DNA from: Paenibacillus sp. JQZ6Y-1
GTDB lineage: Bacteria > Bacillota > Bacilli > Paenibacillales > Paenibacillaceae
Direction of reading: 5' to 3'
NCBI RefSeq assembly: GCF_040719145.1
Contig: NZ_JBFDUZ010000001.1
Span: 558,001-622,000, forward strand
DNA: 64,000 nt
Position numbers and translations under genes: made by a program. Positions 18,899 to 28,490 of the stretch are shown here, piece after piece (positions within the stretch are counted from its first letter, which is position 1; each line of letters begins with the position of its first letter). The notes beneath the pieces were generated by a model that was not told the DNA's origin, made no database searches, and saw nothing but the letters and a program-made list of their open reading frames with translations.

Positions 18899-19267
18899 TC
18901 ACTTCTTATCTTCCCTATGATTCTCCGGTCGTTGCAGTTCCGAACGCTCAAAATCGACTGCCGCCAATCCCAATCGAATCAGAATAATTAACATTACGCC
19001 CGTACCTACTACCAAATAGATCATCGTAAAATATTTTGCCAAATTCGAATGCGGGCTCAGATTCGTATCCACGCTAGTCGGAATGAGACTGACAAAGGAA
19101 AAATAAAAAGCATCCAGTATCGACCAGCCCTCTGTACTTCGATAAAATATCGTACCTGATAGCAGAATAAACAGCAGTGTTATAATGAGCGAGCGAAACA
19201 ATGGTTCTTTTCCTACTTTCAACAATGCTTGGATCAACCGCTTTAATGTGAGTAAAAATGAGATCAT
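18899..19267 (-). CDS. Small two-helix ion channel-like protein with altered selectivity filter
   Basis: 122 residues from the ATG at 19267, chosen because GAAAGGAAA lies seven bases upstream; an ATG at 19309 is also open but has no good ribosome binding site. Topology fits the Ion_trans_2 pore module: helix 1 (about 25-42), pore loop (about 52-72), helix 2 (about 79-104), then a charged tail. The pore loop SLIPTSVDTNLSP aligns with T-T-V-G-D-x-N/L-x-P of small bacterial K+ channels, but the filter glycine is replaced: TSVD in place of TVGD. That change would be expected to alter or abolish K+ selectivity. It is transcribed alone. Family assignment is good; function as a K+ channel is uncertain. 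Confidence 0.75.
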   Translation of the reverse strand: MISFLLTLKRLIQALLKVGKEPLFRSLIITLLFILLSGTIFYRSTEGWSILDAFYFSFVSLIPTSVDTNLSPHSNLAKYFTMIYLVVGTGVMLIILIRLGLAAVDFERSELQRPENHREDKK

Positions 19268-19483
19268 CGTCAGTTTCCTTTCTATAGATAGATTGTTATT
19301 CAACTTCATTCTCTATGCTTATGTTCTTGCAGTTTATCGTACCGTAACATACATCTACAGCCCTCTCCTTATATTCATAACCACTTTCCGTATTGTTTTA
19401 TTGTAAACGCTTCCAAAAATAACTAGAATGAGTGTGAAATCCATCGCGGATGATTTCGATAGCATATGAAGGAGGGGTATATC

Positions 19484-20935
19484 TTGAAAAAGGGGCATCT
19501 ATTTTCTCGGCAACATTGGGCAGCAGGGCTAGCACTCTTACTGCTGCTCACCGGTTTGGGATTGGGCGGACAGCAAGCGCAGGCGGCAAGTGTTACGATT
19601 ACGAACGGCACAGACTGGAAAGACACGGCGGGTAATCCGATTCAGGCGAATAGTGGCAATATTCTCAAGGTCGGTTCTACATACTACTGGTATGGCGAGC
19701 ACGCCACCAACGGTACCTTTGATAAAGTAAATGTCTACACATCGACCGATCTCAAAAATTGGACCTTCGGTAACAGCATCCTCACTAAAAGCTCTGCTGC
19801 CGAATTAAACTCCAGCAAAATCGAACGTCCGAAGGTCATATATAACGCATCTACGAAAAAATATGTGTTATGGGCGCATTATGAAAATGGCAGTGACTAT
19901 TCGCTCGCACGCGTAGCTGTCGCAACGAGCGATACACCAGATGGTAATTTCACCTATCAAGGCAGCTTCCGACCATTGGATTACGAATCTCGTGATATGA
20001 CCGTCTTCGTTGATACCGACGGCAAAGCGTATCTGATTACCGCTTCTCGCCAAAATAATGGTGGTGCTAACAACTCAATGGCGATCTTCCAATTGAACGC
20101 TGCCTATACGAATGTCTCTTCTTTTGTCGGTTGGGTATTCGAGGGTGCTTATCGGGAAGCGCCTGCTGTTGTGAAAAAGGGGAGTACCTACTATCTGTTC
20201 ACATCGCAAGCTTCGGGCTGGTATCCGAATCAGGGCGCTTATGCTACGTCTAGCTCAATGACTGGTACGTGGTCGGCATTGTCTCCATTTGGCGATCCGT
20301 CTGCGTATGCGACTCAGATTCATTCCATCGCTACCATTACGGGTAGTGCAGGCACCAGTTATATTTATATGGGCGATCGCTGGAATCCGCTCAATCTGAG
20401 CGATCACAAATTCATCTGGTTGCCGCTTACGCTCAACGATAGCGCACGTACCGCTACGCTGAATTGGTATAGCAGCTGGAATATCGATGCCGCCACGGGT
20501 AGCATCACAACGCCAGCGCTGACCAATCTTGCACAGGGCAAAACGGCAACTGCAATCTCATCTGCCAGCGCTAGCCCGGCATCCAATGCCAATGACGGCA
20601 ATGCGCAAAGCTCATGGGCAGCGTCTTCCGCTACATGGCCAGCGTGGTGGCAGGTTGATCTCGGTTCTGCCAAAAAGGTGAGCGAGATCGATATTTCATG
20701 GTTTATGTACAAAGGCTCGGAAGGTTATTACAAATACAAAATCGAATACAGCACCGATGGCGTCAACTATACCACCATCGACCGTACGAGCAATACCACC
20801 TATGGCTTCACCACAGATGCAGTTTCGTTTACTGCTCGTTACGTGCGTATTAATATGGTAAACGCAGTGCTGCACAACAATCCGAACAACTGGTATACAC
20901 CGACACTGCATGAAGTGCGAGTGTATGGAAATTAA
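19484..20935 (+). CDS. Secreted GH43-like beta-galactanase/arabinanase with CBM32-type domain
   Basis: About 483 residues. The TTG at 19484 is eight bases after AAGGAGGGG and gives the signal peptide MKKGHLFSRQHWAAGLALLL, cleaved after A-Q-A near residue 31; an ATG at 19466 has no ribosome binding site. The five-bladed propeller domain (about 35-340) shows NSGNILKVGSTYYWYGEH, IERPKVIYNASTKKYVLW, SRDMTVFVDTDGKAYLI and DRWNPLNLSDHKFIWLPL, a pattern of the GH43 group that includes exo-beta-1,3-galactanases (subfamily 24). The C-terminal region (about 350-483) is an F5/8 type C (CBM32-like) module: GKTATAISSASASPASNAND, SSWAAS, WWQVDLGSAKKVSEIDI, ARYVRINM. The protein should act outside the cell on plant side-chain polysaccharide. 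It stands alone. Confidence 0.85.
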   Translation: MKKGHLFSRQHWAAGLALLLLLTGLGLGGQQAQAASVTITNGTDWKDTAGNPIQANSGNILKVGSTYYWYGEHATNGTFDKVNVYTSTDLKNWTFGNSILTKSSAAELNSSKIERPKVIYNASTKKYVLWAHYENGSDYSLARVAVATSDTPDGNFTYQGSFRPLDYESRDMTVFVDTDGKAYLITASRQNNGGANNSMAIFQLNAAYTNVSSFVGWVFEGAYREAPAVVKKGSTYYLFTSQASGWYPNQGAYATSSSMTGTWSALSPFGDPSAYATQIHSIATITGSAGTSYIYMGDRWNPLNLSDHKFIWLPLTLNDSARTATLNWYSSWNIDAATGSITTPALTNLAQGKTATAISSASASPASNANDGNAQSSWAASSATWPAWWQVDLGSAKKVSEIDISWFMYKGSEGYYKYKIEYSTDGVNYTTIDRTSNTTYGFTTDAVSFTARYVRINMVNAVLHNNPNNWYTPTLHEVRVYGN

Positions 20936-20979
20936 TTGATTTTTCTGTGCAGCCGAGTGCAGTACCGAGTAACAAAAGC

Positions 20980-21018
20980 AGACCAAATTCCGTTACGATT
21001 ACGGGGTTTGGTCTTTGT
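20980..21018 (+). terminator. Terminator after the GH43 gene
   Basis: AGACCAAA (20980-20987) pairs with TTTGGTCT (21007-21014); inner CCGT/ACGG lengthens the stem. A short T-run follows. Confidence 0.75.
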
Positions 21019-21062
21019 TATATAGCCGTAAAAAATCAAAATGCTCAATTAGTAACTTTTTG

Positions 21063-21091
21063 TTGCCTTTTTACTAAAAGTAAGTTATATT
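21063..21091 (+). promoter_or_regulatory. Promoter of the nitroreductase gene with TTACT-AAA-AGTAA operator
   Basis: TTGCCT (-35, 21063-21068) and TATATT (-10, 21086-21091) are 17 bp apart. The palindrome TTACT-AAA-AGTAA (21071-21083) occupies the spacer. The same 13-bp palindrome overlaps the promoter of the DoxX gene at 31504-31516. Its form and the genes it controls recall sites of the YodB/CatR (HxlR/MarR-like) quinone sensors of B. subtilis; assignment is inference. Between here and the start at 21296 lies a leader of about 200 bases without a recognised element. Confidence 0.6.
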
Positions 21092-21295
21092 CGTATTATC
21101 TTAATATCAAAGAATCGATGCAGTGATCATGGCGCCGTCATAGAGCAGCTGCATACAACGATAATTTGAGACCACATAGTCATGATTCGGCATACGCGTG
21201 AAACAAACTTTTATCCTACCTACATTGCACGCATTCGTCGGAGCATCGTTCTACCATTGCTAACTAAATCAATAATGGACAAGGGGATAATAACC

Positions 21296-21922
21296 ATGAG
21301 TGAACTGACACAAATTATGAAACAAAGACGCTCCGCCAATAAATTTTTGCAGAATGTATCGATTGACCACCATGAATTGGATGAGATTTTTGAACTGGTG
21401 AAATACAGCCCGTCGGCTTACAATTTGCAACATGCACATTATGTTGTCGTACAGGATGAAGAGAATAAAAACAAGCTATATGAAGCAGCATACAAACAAT
21501 ATAAAGTACTGACTTCTTCAGCGGTAGTAATTGTGCTCGGTCATCTGGATGCCCATTTGAATGCACCACAAATCTATGAAGGGCTGCTGCATCTGGGTGT
21601 GCTGAATCAACAAGAATTTGATCAGACGGTATCTTCCATACAAGATGCTTACGAGCAACCTGGCGAACCGTTCAAACGCGATGAAGCGATCCGTAATGCC
21701 AGCCTGTCAGCAATGTCATTTATGCTGGCTGCCAAAGACAAAGGCTGGGATACTTGCCCTATGATCGGCTTCGATGCCGAGGCGGTTAAGGAAGCGCTGA
21801 ATATTCCAGATCGTTATGTACCCGTTATGATGATTACACTAGGCAAAGAAGATACGAGTAGTCAGCGCGTCCGCGGCTATCGTAAACCGGTTGGCGAATT
21901 TGTAAGCTATGATCATTTTTGA
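21296..21922 (+). CDS. Nitroreductase family FMN oxidoreductase
   Basis: 208 residues, usual for the family. The N-terminal FMN-binding motif KQRRSANKF (R-R-S at about 10-12) and the segment KYSPSAYNLQHAHYVVV are diagnostic; GWDTCPMIGFDAEAVKEALN lies near the C-terminus with the conserved G-F-D/E. It is like B. subtilis YodC/YdgI, which reduce nitro compounds or quinones with NAD(P)H. The ATG at 21296 follows AAGGGGAT by about nine bases; earlier in-frame starts extend into non-homologous sequence. The operator in the promoter suggests induction by electrophilic quinones. Confidence 0.9.
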   Translation: MSELTQIMKQRRSANKFLQNVSIDHHELDEIFELVKYSPSAYNLQHAHYVVVQDEENKNKLYEAAYKQYKVLTSSAVVIVLGHLDAHLNAPQIYEGLLHLGVLNQQEFDQTVSSIQDAYEQPGEPFKRDEAIRNASLSAMSFMLAAKDKGWDTCPMIGFDAEAVKEALNIPDRYVPVMMITLGKEDTSSQRVRGYRKPVGEFVSYDHF

Positions 21923-21976
21923 TAGTTGTAGGTTTGATTCTTTGATAAGAAGCTAATCGATCGATTCAACAAATAG

Positions 21977-22050
21977 AAGACCTGTACAGCAGCAAAGCAT
22001 TGTATCCGTATCACGGAGAATGATTTGCCGCTGTACAGGTCTTTATTTTG
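21977..22050 (+). terminator. Long-loop terminator after the nitroreductase gene
   Basis: AAGACCTGTACAGC (21977-21990) pairs perfectly with GCTGTACAGGTCTT (22030-22043), followed by TATTTT. The loop is about 40 bases. The remaining 145 bp to mmuM include a possible promoter but no further element. Confidence 0.75.
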
Positions 22051-22194
22051 GTATATCTCGAAGTGATTCTCCAAACAACGGTTTACAAATCGCTCAATAT
22101 CATCTAAAATACGTTCACAATAAACTGACATTGACGGGCATACATGTTGGATACAAGTACGCCCCAAAGCTTTATGGCTTGAAAGGAGTAAAGC

Positions 22195-23184
22195 ATGAAT
22201 CAGATTCAACAATTGATCGATCAGTATGGTGTGATGATTCTCGATGGCGCAATGGCGACCGAGCTGGAAAAGGAAGGTGCCGATCTGAACGATGAGCTAT
22301 GGTCGGCGCGTCTACTACTGGATAACCCGGATGCAATTGCGCGTGTGCATACGCGATATTTTGAAGCGGGAGCAGATTGCGCAATTACGGCGAGTTATCA
22401 GGCGACGGTGATGGGATTTATGGAACGCGGTCTGAGTGAGCATGAAGCGGTAGAGATGATGGACCGCTCTGTACGGCTTGCAGTAGGCGCGCGTGATGCG
22501 TTCTGGAATCGGTTTACCGCGCAGCAAGCGGAGTCTGTATCGATAGAAACTGCGACATCGTCCTCATTTCCTGCACGTCCGAAACCGCTGATTGCCGCAT
22601 CTGTTGGTCCATACGGCGCCTATCTGGCAGATGGCTCCGAATATCGCGGCGATTATGGCAAAACCGAACAGGAGCTATTTGATTTTCATTATGATCGCAT
22701 TCGTATTCTGATCGAAGCGGGCGCAGATGTGCTTGCGTGCGAGACAATTCCTTGTCTGGTGGAAGCGCAGGCGATTGTGCGTGTGCTGGAGCATTTTCCC
22801 GGTGTGTATGCTTGGATTAGCTTTAGTGGGAAAGATGGACATCATATCAGTAACGGCGAGTCTGTAGCAGAGTGTGCAGCATGGCTGGAGCCATACGAAC
22901 AGGTAGCCGCAGTTGGCATCAATTGCACAGCGCTGGGGTATATTCCAGCCTTGATTGGTCAGATCAAGCAGCACACGTCCAAGCCTATCATCGTCTATCC
23001 GAATTCGGGTGAACAATACGATCCGATAACCAAAACATGGCATGGTCAGGCATGTGATCATGTCTACGGACAGGATGCTATGCAATGGTACGAATTGGGC
23101 GCGCGGCTGATCGGCGGCTGCTGTCGTACTACGCCAGATGACATTGCAAGTATACAGGCTGCATTGCGGCCCGATGTGAACTGA
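22195..23184 (+). CDS. mmuM: Homocysteine S-methyltransferase
   Basis: 329 residues. [20 protein letters not shown] at the start, [17 protein letters not shown], then the zinc-binding cysteines in GINCTAL (about residue 241) and the C-terminal [11 protein letters not shown] (about 302) define the MmuM/BHMT family. It transfers a methyl group from S-methylmethionine or AdoMet to homocysteine to make methionine. The next gene, 18 bp away on the same strand, is a matching permease, the mmuP-mmuM pairing known from E. coli and B. subtilis (ybgG-ybgF). TGAAAGGAG precedes the ATG. Confidence 0.92.
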   Translation: MNQIQQLIDQYGVMILDGAMATELEKEGADLNDELWSARLLLDNPDAIARVHTRYFEAGADCAITASYQATVMGFMERGLSEHEAVEMMDRSVRLAVGARDAFWNRFTAQQAESVSIETATSSSFPARPKPLIAASVGPYGAYLADGSEYRGDYGKTEQELFDFHYDRIRILIEAGADVLACETIPCLVEAQAIVRVLEHFPGVYAWISFSGKDGHHISNGESVAECAAWLEPYEQVAAVGINCTALGYIPALIGQIKQHTSKPIIVYPNSGEQYDPITKTWHGQACDHVYGQDAMQWYELGARLIGGCCRTTPDDIASIQAALRPDVN

Positions 23185-23201
23185 AGAGAGGTAGGAGCAT
23201 C

Positions 23202-24644
23202 ATGTCATGGAAATCCACGCAAGCGAAGGAAGGTAAGGAACCAAGCAATACGGAACCACAGGAAGGACAGTTTCAACGCAAAATGAAAAGCCGACATCTG
23301 GTGATGCTATCGCTAGGTGGCGTGATCGGTACCGGGCTGTTTCTCAGCTCCGGCTATACAATCAATCAGGCAGGTCCATTAGGAACGATTATCGCTTATC
23401 TCGTTGGTGCACTGGTCGTTTATCTGGTCATGCTCAGTCTGGGCGAATTATCCGTGCATCTGCCGGTGACAGGAGCATTTCATACGTATGCAGCGCGGTT
23501 TATCGGACCGGGCACAGGGTATATGATCGCTTGGATGTACTGGCTGACGTGGGCGGTAGCGCTCGGATCGGAGTTTACAGCAGCCGGATTGCTGATGCAG
23601 CGCTGGTTTCCAGACAGTTCAGTCTGGTTATGGAGCGGGATATTTGCAGTGTTGGTCTTTTTGCTGAATGCCTTTTCTGTGCGGTCCTTTGCTGAAGCGG
23701 AATTTTGGTTTTCGGGGATTAAGGTAGCAGTGATTCTCGTCTTTATTGTACTGGGCGGTGCGGCAGTATTCGGACTGCTGCCAATGAAGGAGTCGGGCGG
23801 TGCGCCACTGCTGTCCAATTTTACAAGTGATGGTGGATTGTTCCCGAATGGTATCTTCCCGATCTTTATGGCGATGCTGTCAGTGAACTTTGCCTTTTCT
23901 GGTACAGAGCTGATCGGGATTGCGGCGGGGGAGAGTGTAGACCCGGAGAAACATATTCCACGCGCGATCAAAGCGACTGTTGGTCGGCTGATTATCTTTT
24001 TCGTTGGGACGATCTTCGTATTGTCCGCGCTGATTCCGTGGCGGCAGGCAGGCGTGATCGAAAGCCCGTTTGTGATGGTATTTGATCGAATCGGCATTCC
24101 GTATGCAGCGGATTTGATGAACTTTGTTATTATTACTGCACTATTGTCGGCAGCGAACTCTGGACTATATGCCTGCTCGCGTATGCTGTGGTCCTTGTCG
24201 TCGGAACAACTGCTGCCACCGGTGTTTGGTCGATTAACACGTGCTGGTATTCCGCTAAATGCGATGATCTTCAGTATGATCGGCGGTGGATTGGCACTAC
24301 TGACCAGTGTCATTGCACCAGATACGGTGTACATTTTCCTCGTCTCAGTATCGGGATTTGCGGTTGTAGTGGTCTGGATGGGCATCTCGGCTTCGCATTA
24401 TATGTTCCGCCGTCAGTATGTGCGGGAAGGGAATCGGGTTGAGGATCTCAAGTATCGCGCACCGTTGTATCCGCTTGTGCCAATTGCGGCGTTTGTACTG
24501 TGTCTGGCTTCGTGCATCGGTATTGCCTTTGATCCGAATCAGAGTCTAGCGTTTTATTGTGGATTGGCGTTTATGGTGCTGTGCTATATTGCTTATTTTG
24601 TGCAAACAAAGTTGCAAAAGAGTAAAATCGGCAGTCATCATTAA
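23202..24644 (+). CDS. mmuP: Amino acid permease, probable S-methylmethionine permease
   Basis: 480 residues with a short hydrophilic N-terminus and about 12 membrane segments. [20 protein letters not shown] is the classical AAT-type APC permease start; [40 protein letters not shown] and [16 protein letters not shown] follow. Substrate assignment rests on its place after mmuM, since the transporter sequence alone would also allow other amino acids. The two genes are cotranscribed and end at the terminator at 24747, with a heptamer repeat between. Confidence 0.85.
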   Translation: MSWKSTQAKEGKEPSNTEPQEGQFQRKMKSRHLVMLSLGGVIGTGLFLSSGYTINQAGPLGTIIAYLVGALVVYLVMLSLGELSVHLPVTGAFHTYAARFIGPGTGYMIAWMYWLTWAVALGSEFTAAGLLMQRWFPDSSVWLWSGIFAVLVFLLNAFSVRSFAEAEFWFSGIKVAVILVFIVLGGAAVFGLLPMKESGGAPLLSNFTSDGGLFPNGIFPIFMAMLSVNFAFSGTELIGIAAGESVDPEKHIPRAIKATVGRLIIFFVGTIFVLSALIPWRQAGVIESPFVMVFDRIGIPYAADLMNFVIITALLSAANSGLYACSRMLWSLSSEQLLPPVFGRLTRAGIPLNAMIFSMIGGGLALLTSVIAPDTVYIFLVSVSGFAVVVVWMGISASHYMFRRQYVREGNRVEDLKYRAPLYPLVPIAAFVLCLASCIGIAFDPNQSLAFYCGLAFMVLCYIAYFVQTKLQKSKIGSHH

Positions 24645-24739
24645 ACGAACGACGAACGACGAACGACGAACGACGAACGACGAACGACGAACGACGAACG
24701 ACGAACGACGAACGACGAACGACGAACGACGAACGACGA
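24645..24739. repeat. Tandem 7-bp repeat (GACGAAC), about 13.6 copies
   Basis: Perfect head-to-tail copies begin at the base after the mmuP stop codon and run 95 bp up to a terminator. No variants among the copies. It lies between convergent genes. See also the repeats at 30747, 36287 and 60861. Confidence 0.95.
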
Positions 24740-24746
24740 ATCAATT

Positions 24747-24792
24747 AAAAAGCACACGCTTTCCGAATTGCATCGGAAGGCGTGTGCTTTTT
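24747..24792. terminator. Bidirectional terminator between mmuP and the PPC-domain gene
   Basis: AAAAGCACACGC (from 24748) pairs with GCGTGTGCTTTT (from 24780), and inner TTCCGA/TCGGAA extends it. A-run and T-run on both sides let it work for both convergent genes. Confidence 0.85.
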
Positions 24793-24906
24793 GATTGCGG
24801 GTATGCGCATAGAACTGTTCAACAAGCAGATCAGGCGATTGTAGGGAGGATAGCTAGCTGTTATTCCAATCGCAATGTATCATATCTGATCGCTTTGGGC
24901 GATAGA

Positions 24907-26250
24907 TTAGTTTATGCTGTACGCGTAATGATACAGAGTACTAATATCCGCATTTAGCAGTGCACCGTTATTGCGGAAGGTGATCGGAATCACGTCATAA
25001 TAATGAGTCGATACTGGTCCACGATACGAAGATTGACCAGCAGCCGGACCGATATACATAGGGGCTGAGAAGTAGCCAAGGCTATCCGTGATCGCTTCTA
25101 CCTTCACGACGTTGCTAGCTACACGCGTTTCCACGGTAACCAATACGATACCGTTGGCAACCGGCGTACCTGTTGCATCAAATGCGCGTCCTTTGACGGT
25201 AATATTGTAGCCGACACGCCATTTTTTGCCTTGACCATAATCAATGAAGCCTTGAACGCCACGGTCAGAGGTGATTTCGCTGACAGCAACACGCTTGATC
25301 GCTGCATTTTGATAATCTACATGTAAGGTATACGGGGTTGTGAGATCAAACGTAGACGGAGCGTACACCTGAACATAATAGCTACCTGCTGGTAATGTAA
25401 TTTGCCCATTGGCGTTTTGCTTCAAGGAACCAAGGTTTTGCAGGTTGGCATTCCATAGTTGAACCACATATTCGCCATTGGACGAAGGATTGTTGAGGAG
25501 TAGATTCACTTTACTTTGCGCGTTAAGTGTAATTTTGGTCCAATCCTCATCTAGGAAATTATCGATATTTTGTTGACTTGTAAACGGAGCTGTTCCACGA
25601 TCCTTAGCAAAAAATGGATTGTCATCTGGCTCGTTGGCATCATAGCTGTCCGACAGCGTTGTGAATAGCGTGAATGGATTGCTGGTATCTGCTCCTTGAT
25701 ACGAGGTTACACTGATAAAATAATACCCCGGTGTCGCAACATGGCTCAGTAATTCATATTGCCCTGCACCTTTGGCAGAATACGATACTTGCTCTAGTGC
25801 GGAGGTCGTTTCATTAAGACGATACAGTGTCAGATCGTAATCCACATTGCTTGTCCCAGTTGACAAAAAGGCGGTCAGCTTCAAAGAGTTGCTGACATTG
25901 GCATAGTACCAGCGTGCGCCGCCCTGCTGATCAATATAGCCGGAAATGGTCGTGTTCGTAGTGATGAACTCTGCGGTATTCGGCGATGTATTGCTGCCAT
26001 AGGTGTCATCGGTTGCGGTGGCAGCGGCAAAGCTGCGAGCAGATGGAATGTTCGACAAAGGTATGTTTTGTGCCGGAGCGGATTTACTGTTATGTACAGT
26101 GGCAGGTTGAACATGGGTGGATAGTGGCTGCAACGTCTGATTTTTTTGGATCGTAGCTCCAGCATTGCTTTGTGCTAGCGCGCTTGGGCTAATGCCTGCC
26201 AAACCGATCGATAAGGCAAGAGCAGCTACACTCATTAACTTGAATTTCAT
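24907..26250 (-). CDS. Secreted protein with pre-peptidase C-terminal (PPC)-like domains
   Basis: 447 residues. MKFKLMSVAALALSIGLAG with cleavage after A-L-A forms a signal peptide of 26 residues. A low-complexity stretch follows. Two PPC-type beta-sandwiches are seen: about 105-205 (ISGYIDQQGGARWYYANVSN, YDLTLYRL, PGYYFISVTSYQG) and about 215-325 (FLDEDWTKITLN, PAGSYYVQVYAPS). The last 120 residues form a further Ig-like module (DATGTPVANGIVLVTVETRV). PPC domains usually flank secreted proteases or lipases, but no catalytic domain is present, so this is probably an accessory or adhesive surface protein. AAAGGAG precedes the ATG. Confidence 0.8.
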   Translation of the reverse strand: MKFKLMSVAALALSIGLAGISPSALAQSNAGATIQKNQTLQPLSTHVQPATVHNSKSAPAQNIPLSNIPSARSFAAATATDDTYGSNTSPNTAEFITTNTTISGYIDQQGGARWYYANVSNSLKLTAFLSTGTSNVDYDLTLYRLNETTSALEQVSYSAKGAGQYELLSHVATPGYYFISVTSYQGADTSNPFTLFTTLSDSYDANEPDDNPFFAKDRGTAPFTSQQNIDNFLDEDWTKITLNAQSKVNLLLNNPSSNGEYVVQLWNANLQNLGSLKQNANGQITLPAGSYYVQVYAPSTFDLTTPYTLHVDYQNAAIKRVAVSEITSDRGVQGFIDYGQGKKWRVGYNITVKGRAFDATGTPVANGIVLVTVETRVASNVVKVEAITDSLGYFSAPMYIGPAAGQSSYRGPVSTHYYDVIPITFRNNGALLNADISTLYHYAYSIN

Positions 26251-26410
26251 GTAATCATCTCCTTTATATGGGTATTATAACGATTTCAGTATAAAGCTAA
26301 ATAACTAGATGTCAATCTATTTTTATACTTTTAGTCCCTTATTATCTAATTAATTCCATATTAAACTGATGCTTGAGTACTGGTCAAAAAGGCGGAGAGG
26401 TCTACTATCA

Positions 26411-26456
26411 AAAAAGCACAAACGGTTGTCATGATTGCCAACCGTTTGTGCTTTTT
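26411..26456 (-). terminator. Terminator after the TetR gene
   Basis: An 18-bp perfect stem, AAAAAGCACAAACGGTTG (26411-26428) with its complement at 26439-26456, and a T-run on the minus strand. It separates the TetR gene from the PPC-domain gene. Confidence 0.9.
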
Positions 26457-26488
26457 ATTTGCGGATACCACTGGTGTTGGTTATTTCT

Positions 26489-27124
26489 TTACTGACGATT
26501 CGACAACACCAGTGGTAAAAAAATATGATCGATCATTTCTTCTACTATGTCTGCTGTCAGCATTTGCCGCTTGATCAAAAATTCATATCGAATCAGATCG
26601 AACGGAAGCGATACAATGCGCTCTCGTATCACCTCGGGCTGAATCTCTCCCCGTTCCACCGCTTCTTGTAAAATAGTTCGCATTACTACATTCAATTCAT
26701 CTTCTTGTGCCTGTTCCTTGGAGTCGGATAGTGAATCCAGTATGGCGCGATCTCCACCTTCTGCCAGAATGCCGAATATGGTTTCAGCGCCGACCATCTG
26801 GATCGTATCCGTCATTTGCATCAAAAAGGTCAGTACATCTGTACGCAAATTCCCCGTATGCGGCGCCTTGTATTCAAGGCGAGGTACATATTTTCCGATT
26901 GCCGCGATAATCAGTTCACGTTTACTGCTCCAACGGCGATAGACAGCATTTTTATTCGTTTGTGCACGTGCTGCTACGCCATCCATCGACATCTGGTTAT
27001 ATCCGACTTCTTGCCATTCATCCCAAGCGGCTTGCAGTAGTGCCTGTTCCAACACTTCGCCACGTCGACGGGTCGTTTTGGGGGAAACGTGGTCTTGTTG
27101 GTTTTGTTCCTTTTTTGAATTCAT
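26489..27124 (-). CDS. TetR/AcrR-family transcriptional regulator
   Basis: 211 residues. A basic N-terminal tail precedes the helix-turn-helix: GYNQMSMDGVAARAQTNKNA then VYRRWSSKRELIIAAIG, a good TetR pattern (T-K-x-x-x-Y-R-x-W). The C-terminal helical domain contains the motif FGILAEGGDRAILDSL and probably binds a small ligand. It is divergent from an FAD-dependent monooxygenase, with a perfect 21-bp palindrome between them, so it probably represses that gene and itself. The ATG at 27124 is chosen over a TTG at 27142 because GGGAAGGTG lies upstream. Confidence 0.9.
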   Translation of the reverse strand: MNSKKEQNQQDHVSPKTTRRRGEVLEQALLQAAWDEWQEVGYNQMSMDGVAARAQTNKNAVYRRWSSKRELIIAAIGKYVPRLEYKAPHTGNLRTDVLTFLMQMTDTIQMVGAETIFGILAEGGDRAILDSLSDSKEQAQEDELNVVMRTILQEAVERGEIQPEVIRERIVSLPFDLIRYEFLIKRQMLTADIVEEMIDHIFLPLVLSNRQ

Positions 27125-27208
27125 CCCTGTGCACCTTCCCAAATATAAATGTGGATTGGTTGTATTTTAATGTTGTGTTTTGGCTACACCTATCATATCA
27201 TATTCAAA

Positions 27209-27229
27209 TAAGGTACTATTAGTACCTTA
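27209..27229. promoter_or_regulatory. Operator palindrome for the TetR regulator
   Basis: Arms TAAGGTACTA (27209-27218) and TAGTACCTTA (27220-27229) are exact reverse complements around one T. The site lies 26 bp before the monooxygenase start and 85 bp before the tetR start. Size and symmetry fit a TetR dimer site; binding is inferred. Confidence 0.75.
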
Positions 27230-27254
27230 AATAAATGTGAAGAAGGTTATCCTC

Positions 27255-28490
27255 ATGGCGAATACAGCAATCTCTAACGTCTCCAGCATCCTCATTTCCG
27301 GTGCTAGCATTGCCGGACCGACACTGGCGTATTGGTTATCAAGATATGGATTTGATGTAACGGTCGTAGAACGATCCAAAGCAGTAAGGAATAGCGGCTA
27401 TCCGGTGGATGTGCGTGGAACCGCAGTGGATGTAGCGGAACAGATGGGCATCTACGATCATTTGCAGCAAAAAAATATTCATTCGGAAAAGGCTACCTTT
27501 TTGCATCCAGATGGTAGTACCGCTGGAGTGATTCAGCCCATCATGCTGACCGGAGGCTCTGCTGACCGAGATATTGATCTGCCGCGCGGTGATTTGACCG
27601 CAGCATTGTACAACGCCACCTTGCAGCAGCCTACTATTGCGTATCGGTTTGATGATTCTATCTCTCAGCTTCATGAGGAAGAAGACGGGGTTCATGTGGT
27701 TTTCCAAAGCGGGCAGCAAGAGATATTCGATCTGGTCATCGGTGCGGATGGTACGCACTCCAATACACGACGGTTTCTATTTGGAGATGAAGCCCCATTT
27801 AGTCGCTATTTGGGATATTGTTTTGGTGGATTTACTGTACCGAACCGTTTGCAGCTTGCTTATGAGACTGTAGTATATGCGTTGCCGGGGCGCTATGCGA
27901 TTCTATCTGTGGTCAAAGACAGTGATTATGCGCATGCCTTTTTGAATGTTGCCACATCGGATGAACCGCCTATCGATTATCGGGATACAGATCAGCAGCG
28001 TCGGTACCTAGCTGAACATTTTGTTGGAGATGGTTGGATAGTGCCAGAGTTAGTTGAGCATATGCTGAAGGCAGATGATTTTTATTTTGATACGGTTAGT
28101 CAGATTCATCTACCAAGCTGGCATAAAGGACGGGTCGCGTTGGTAGGCGATGCAGCTTATGCGCCTTCATTTCTAACTGGGCAGGGCAGCAGTGTGGCTA
28201 TGGTCGGTGCTTATATTCTGGCAGGCGAGCTGGCTGTGCATACGAATTATGAAGAGGCGTTTGTATCATACGAGCATATTATGCGTCCATTTGCAGAGCG
28301 AAATCAGGCATTGGCGAATCAGGCTTCTTTTATGATGCCGCGCACTCAGGAGGATATGGCTGCTCGGAACCAACTGCTGGATGCTCTCACAACAAGCGAT
28401 ACTCCTGCTATGCCGGGCGATGATTCAGGTGTTGTGCATCGTTCGCTTCAGTTGCCCGATTACTCCAGCGTCTTGCAAGATGGAAAATGA
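27255..28490 (+). CDS. FAD-dependent aromatic-type monooxygenase
   Basis: 411 residues. SILISGASIAGPTLAYWLSR is the GxGxxG-type FAD-binding start (first glycine kept, second replaced in this group, as in ISGASIAGP). VDVRGTAVDVAEQMG and DLPRGDLTAALYN follow; DLVIGADGTHSNTRR is the DG motif and GRVALVGDAAYAPSFLTGQG is the GD motif that binds the FAD ribityl chain. The family hydroxylates phenols, tetracyclines and other aromatics. Regulation by a divergent TetR protein suggests a detoxification role. The ATG at 27255 follows AGAAGG; a GTG at 27237 is less likely. Confidence 0.88.
   Translation: MANTAISNVSSILISGASIAGPTLAYWLSRYGFDVTVVERSKAVRNSGYPVDVRGTAVDVAEQMGIYDHLQQKNIHSEKATFLHPDGSTAGVIQPIMLTGGSADRDIDLPRGDLTAALYNATLQQPTIAYRFDDSISQLHEEEDGVHVVFQSGQQEIFDLVIGADGTHSNTRRFLFGDEAPFSRYLGYCFGGFTVPNRLQLAYETVVYALPGRYAILSVVKDSDYAHAFLNVATSDEPPIDYRDTDQQRRYLAEHFVGDGWIVPELVEHMLKADDFYFDTVSQIHLPSWHKGRVALVGDAAYAPSFLTGQGSSVAMVGAYILAGELAVHTNYEEAFVSYEHIMRPFAERNQALANQASFMMPRTQEDMAARNQLLDALTTSDTPAMPGDDSGVVHRSLQLPDYSSVLQDGK

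Noticed and set aside
24645-24739. Possible CRISPR array
   Set aside because: Units are only 7 bp, contiguous and without spacers. The same holds for the arrays at 36287 and 60861.
24559-24957. Plus-strand frame with NDERRTT repeats
   Set aside because: Same artefact from the GACGAAC array; the rest is off-frame mmuP and terminator DNA.
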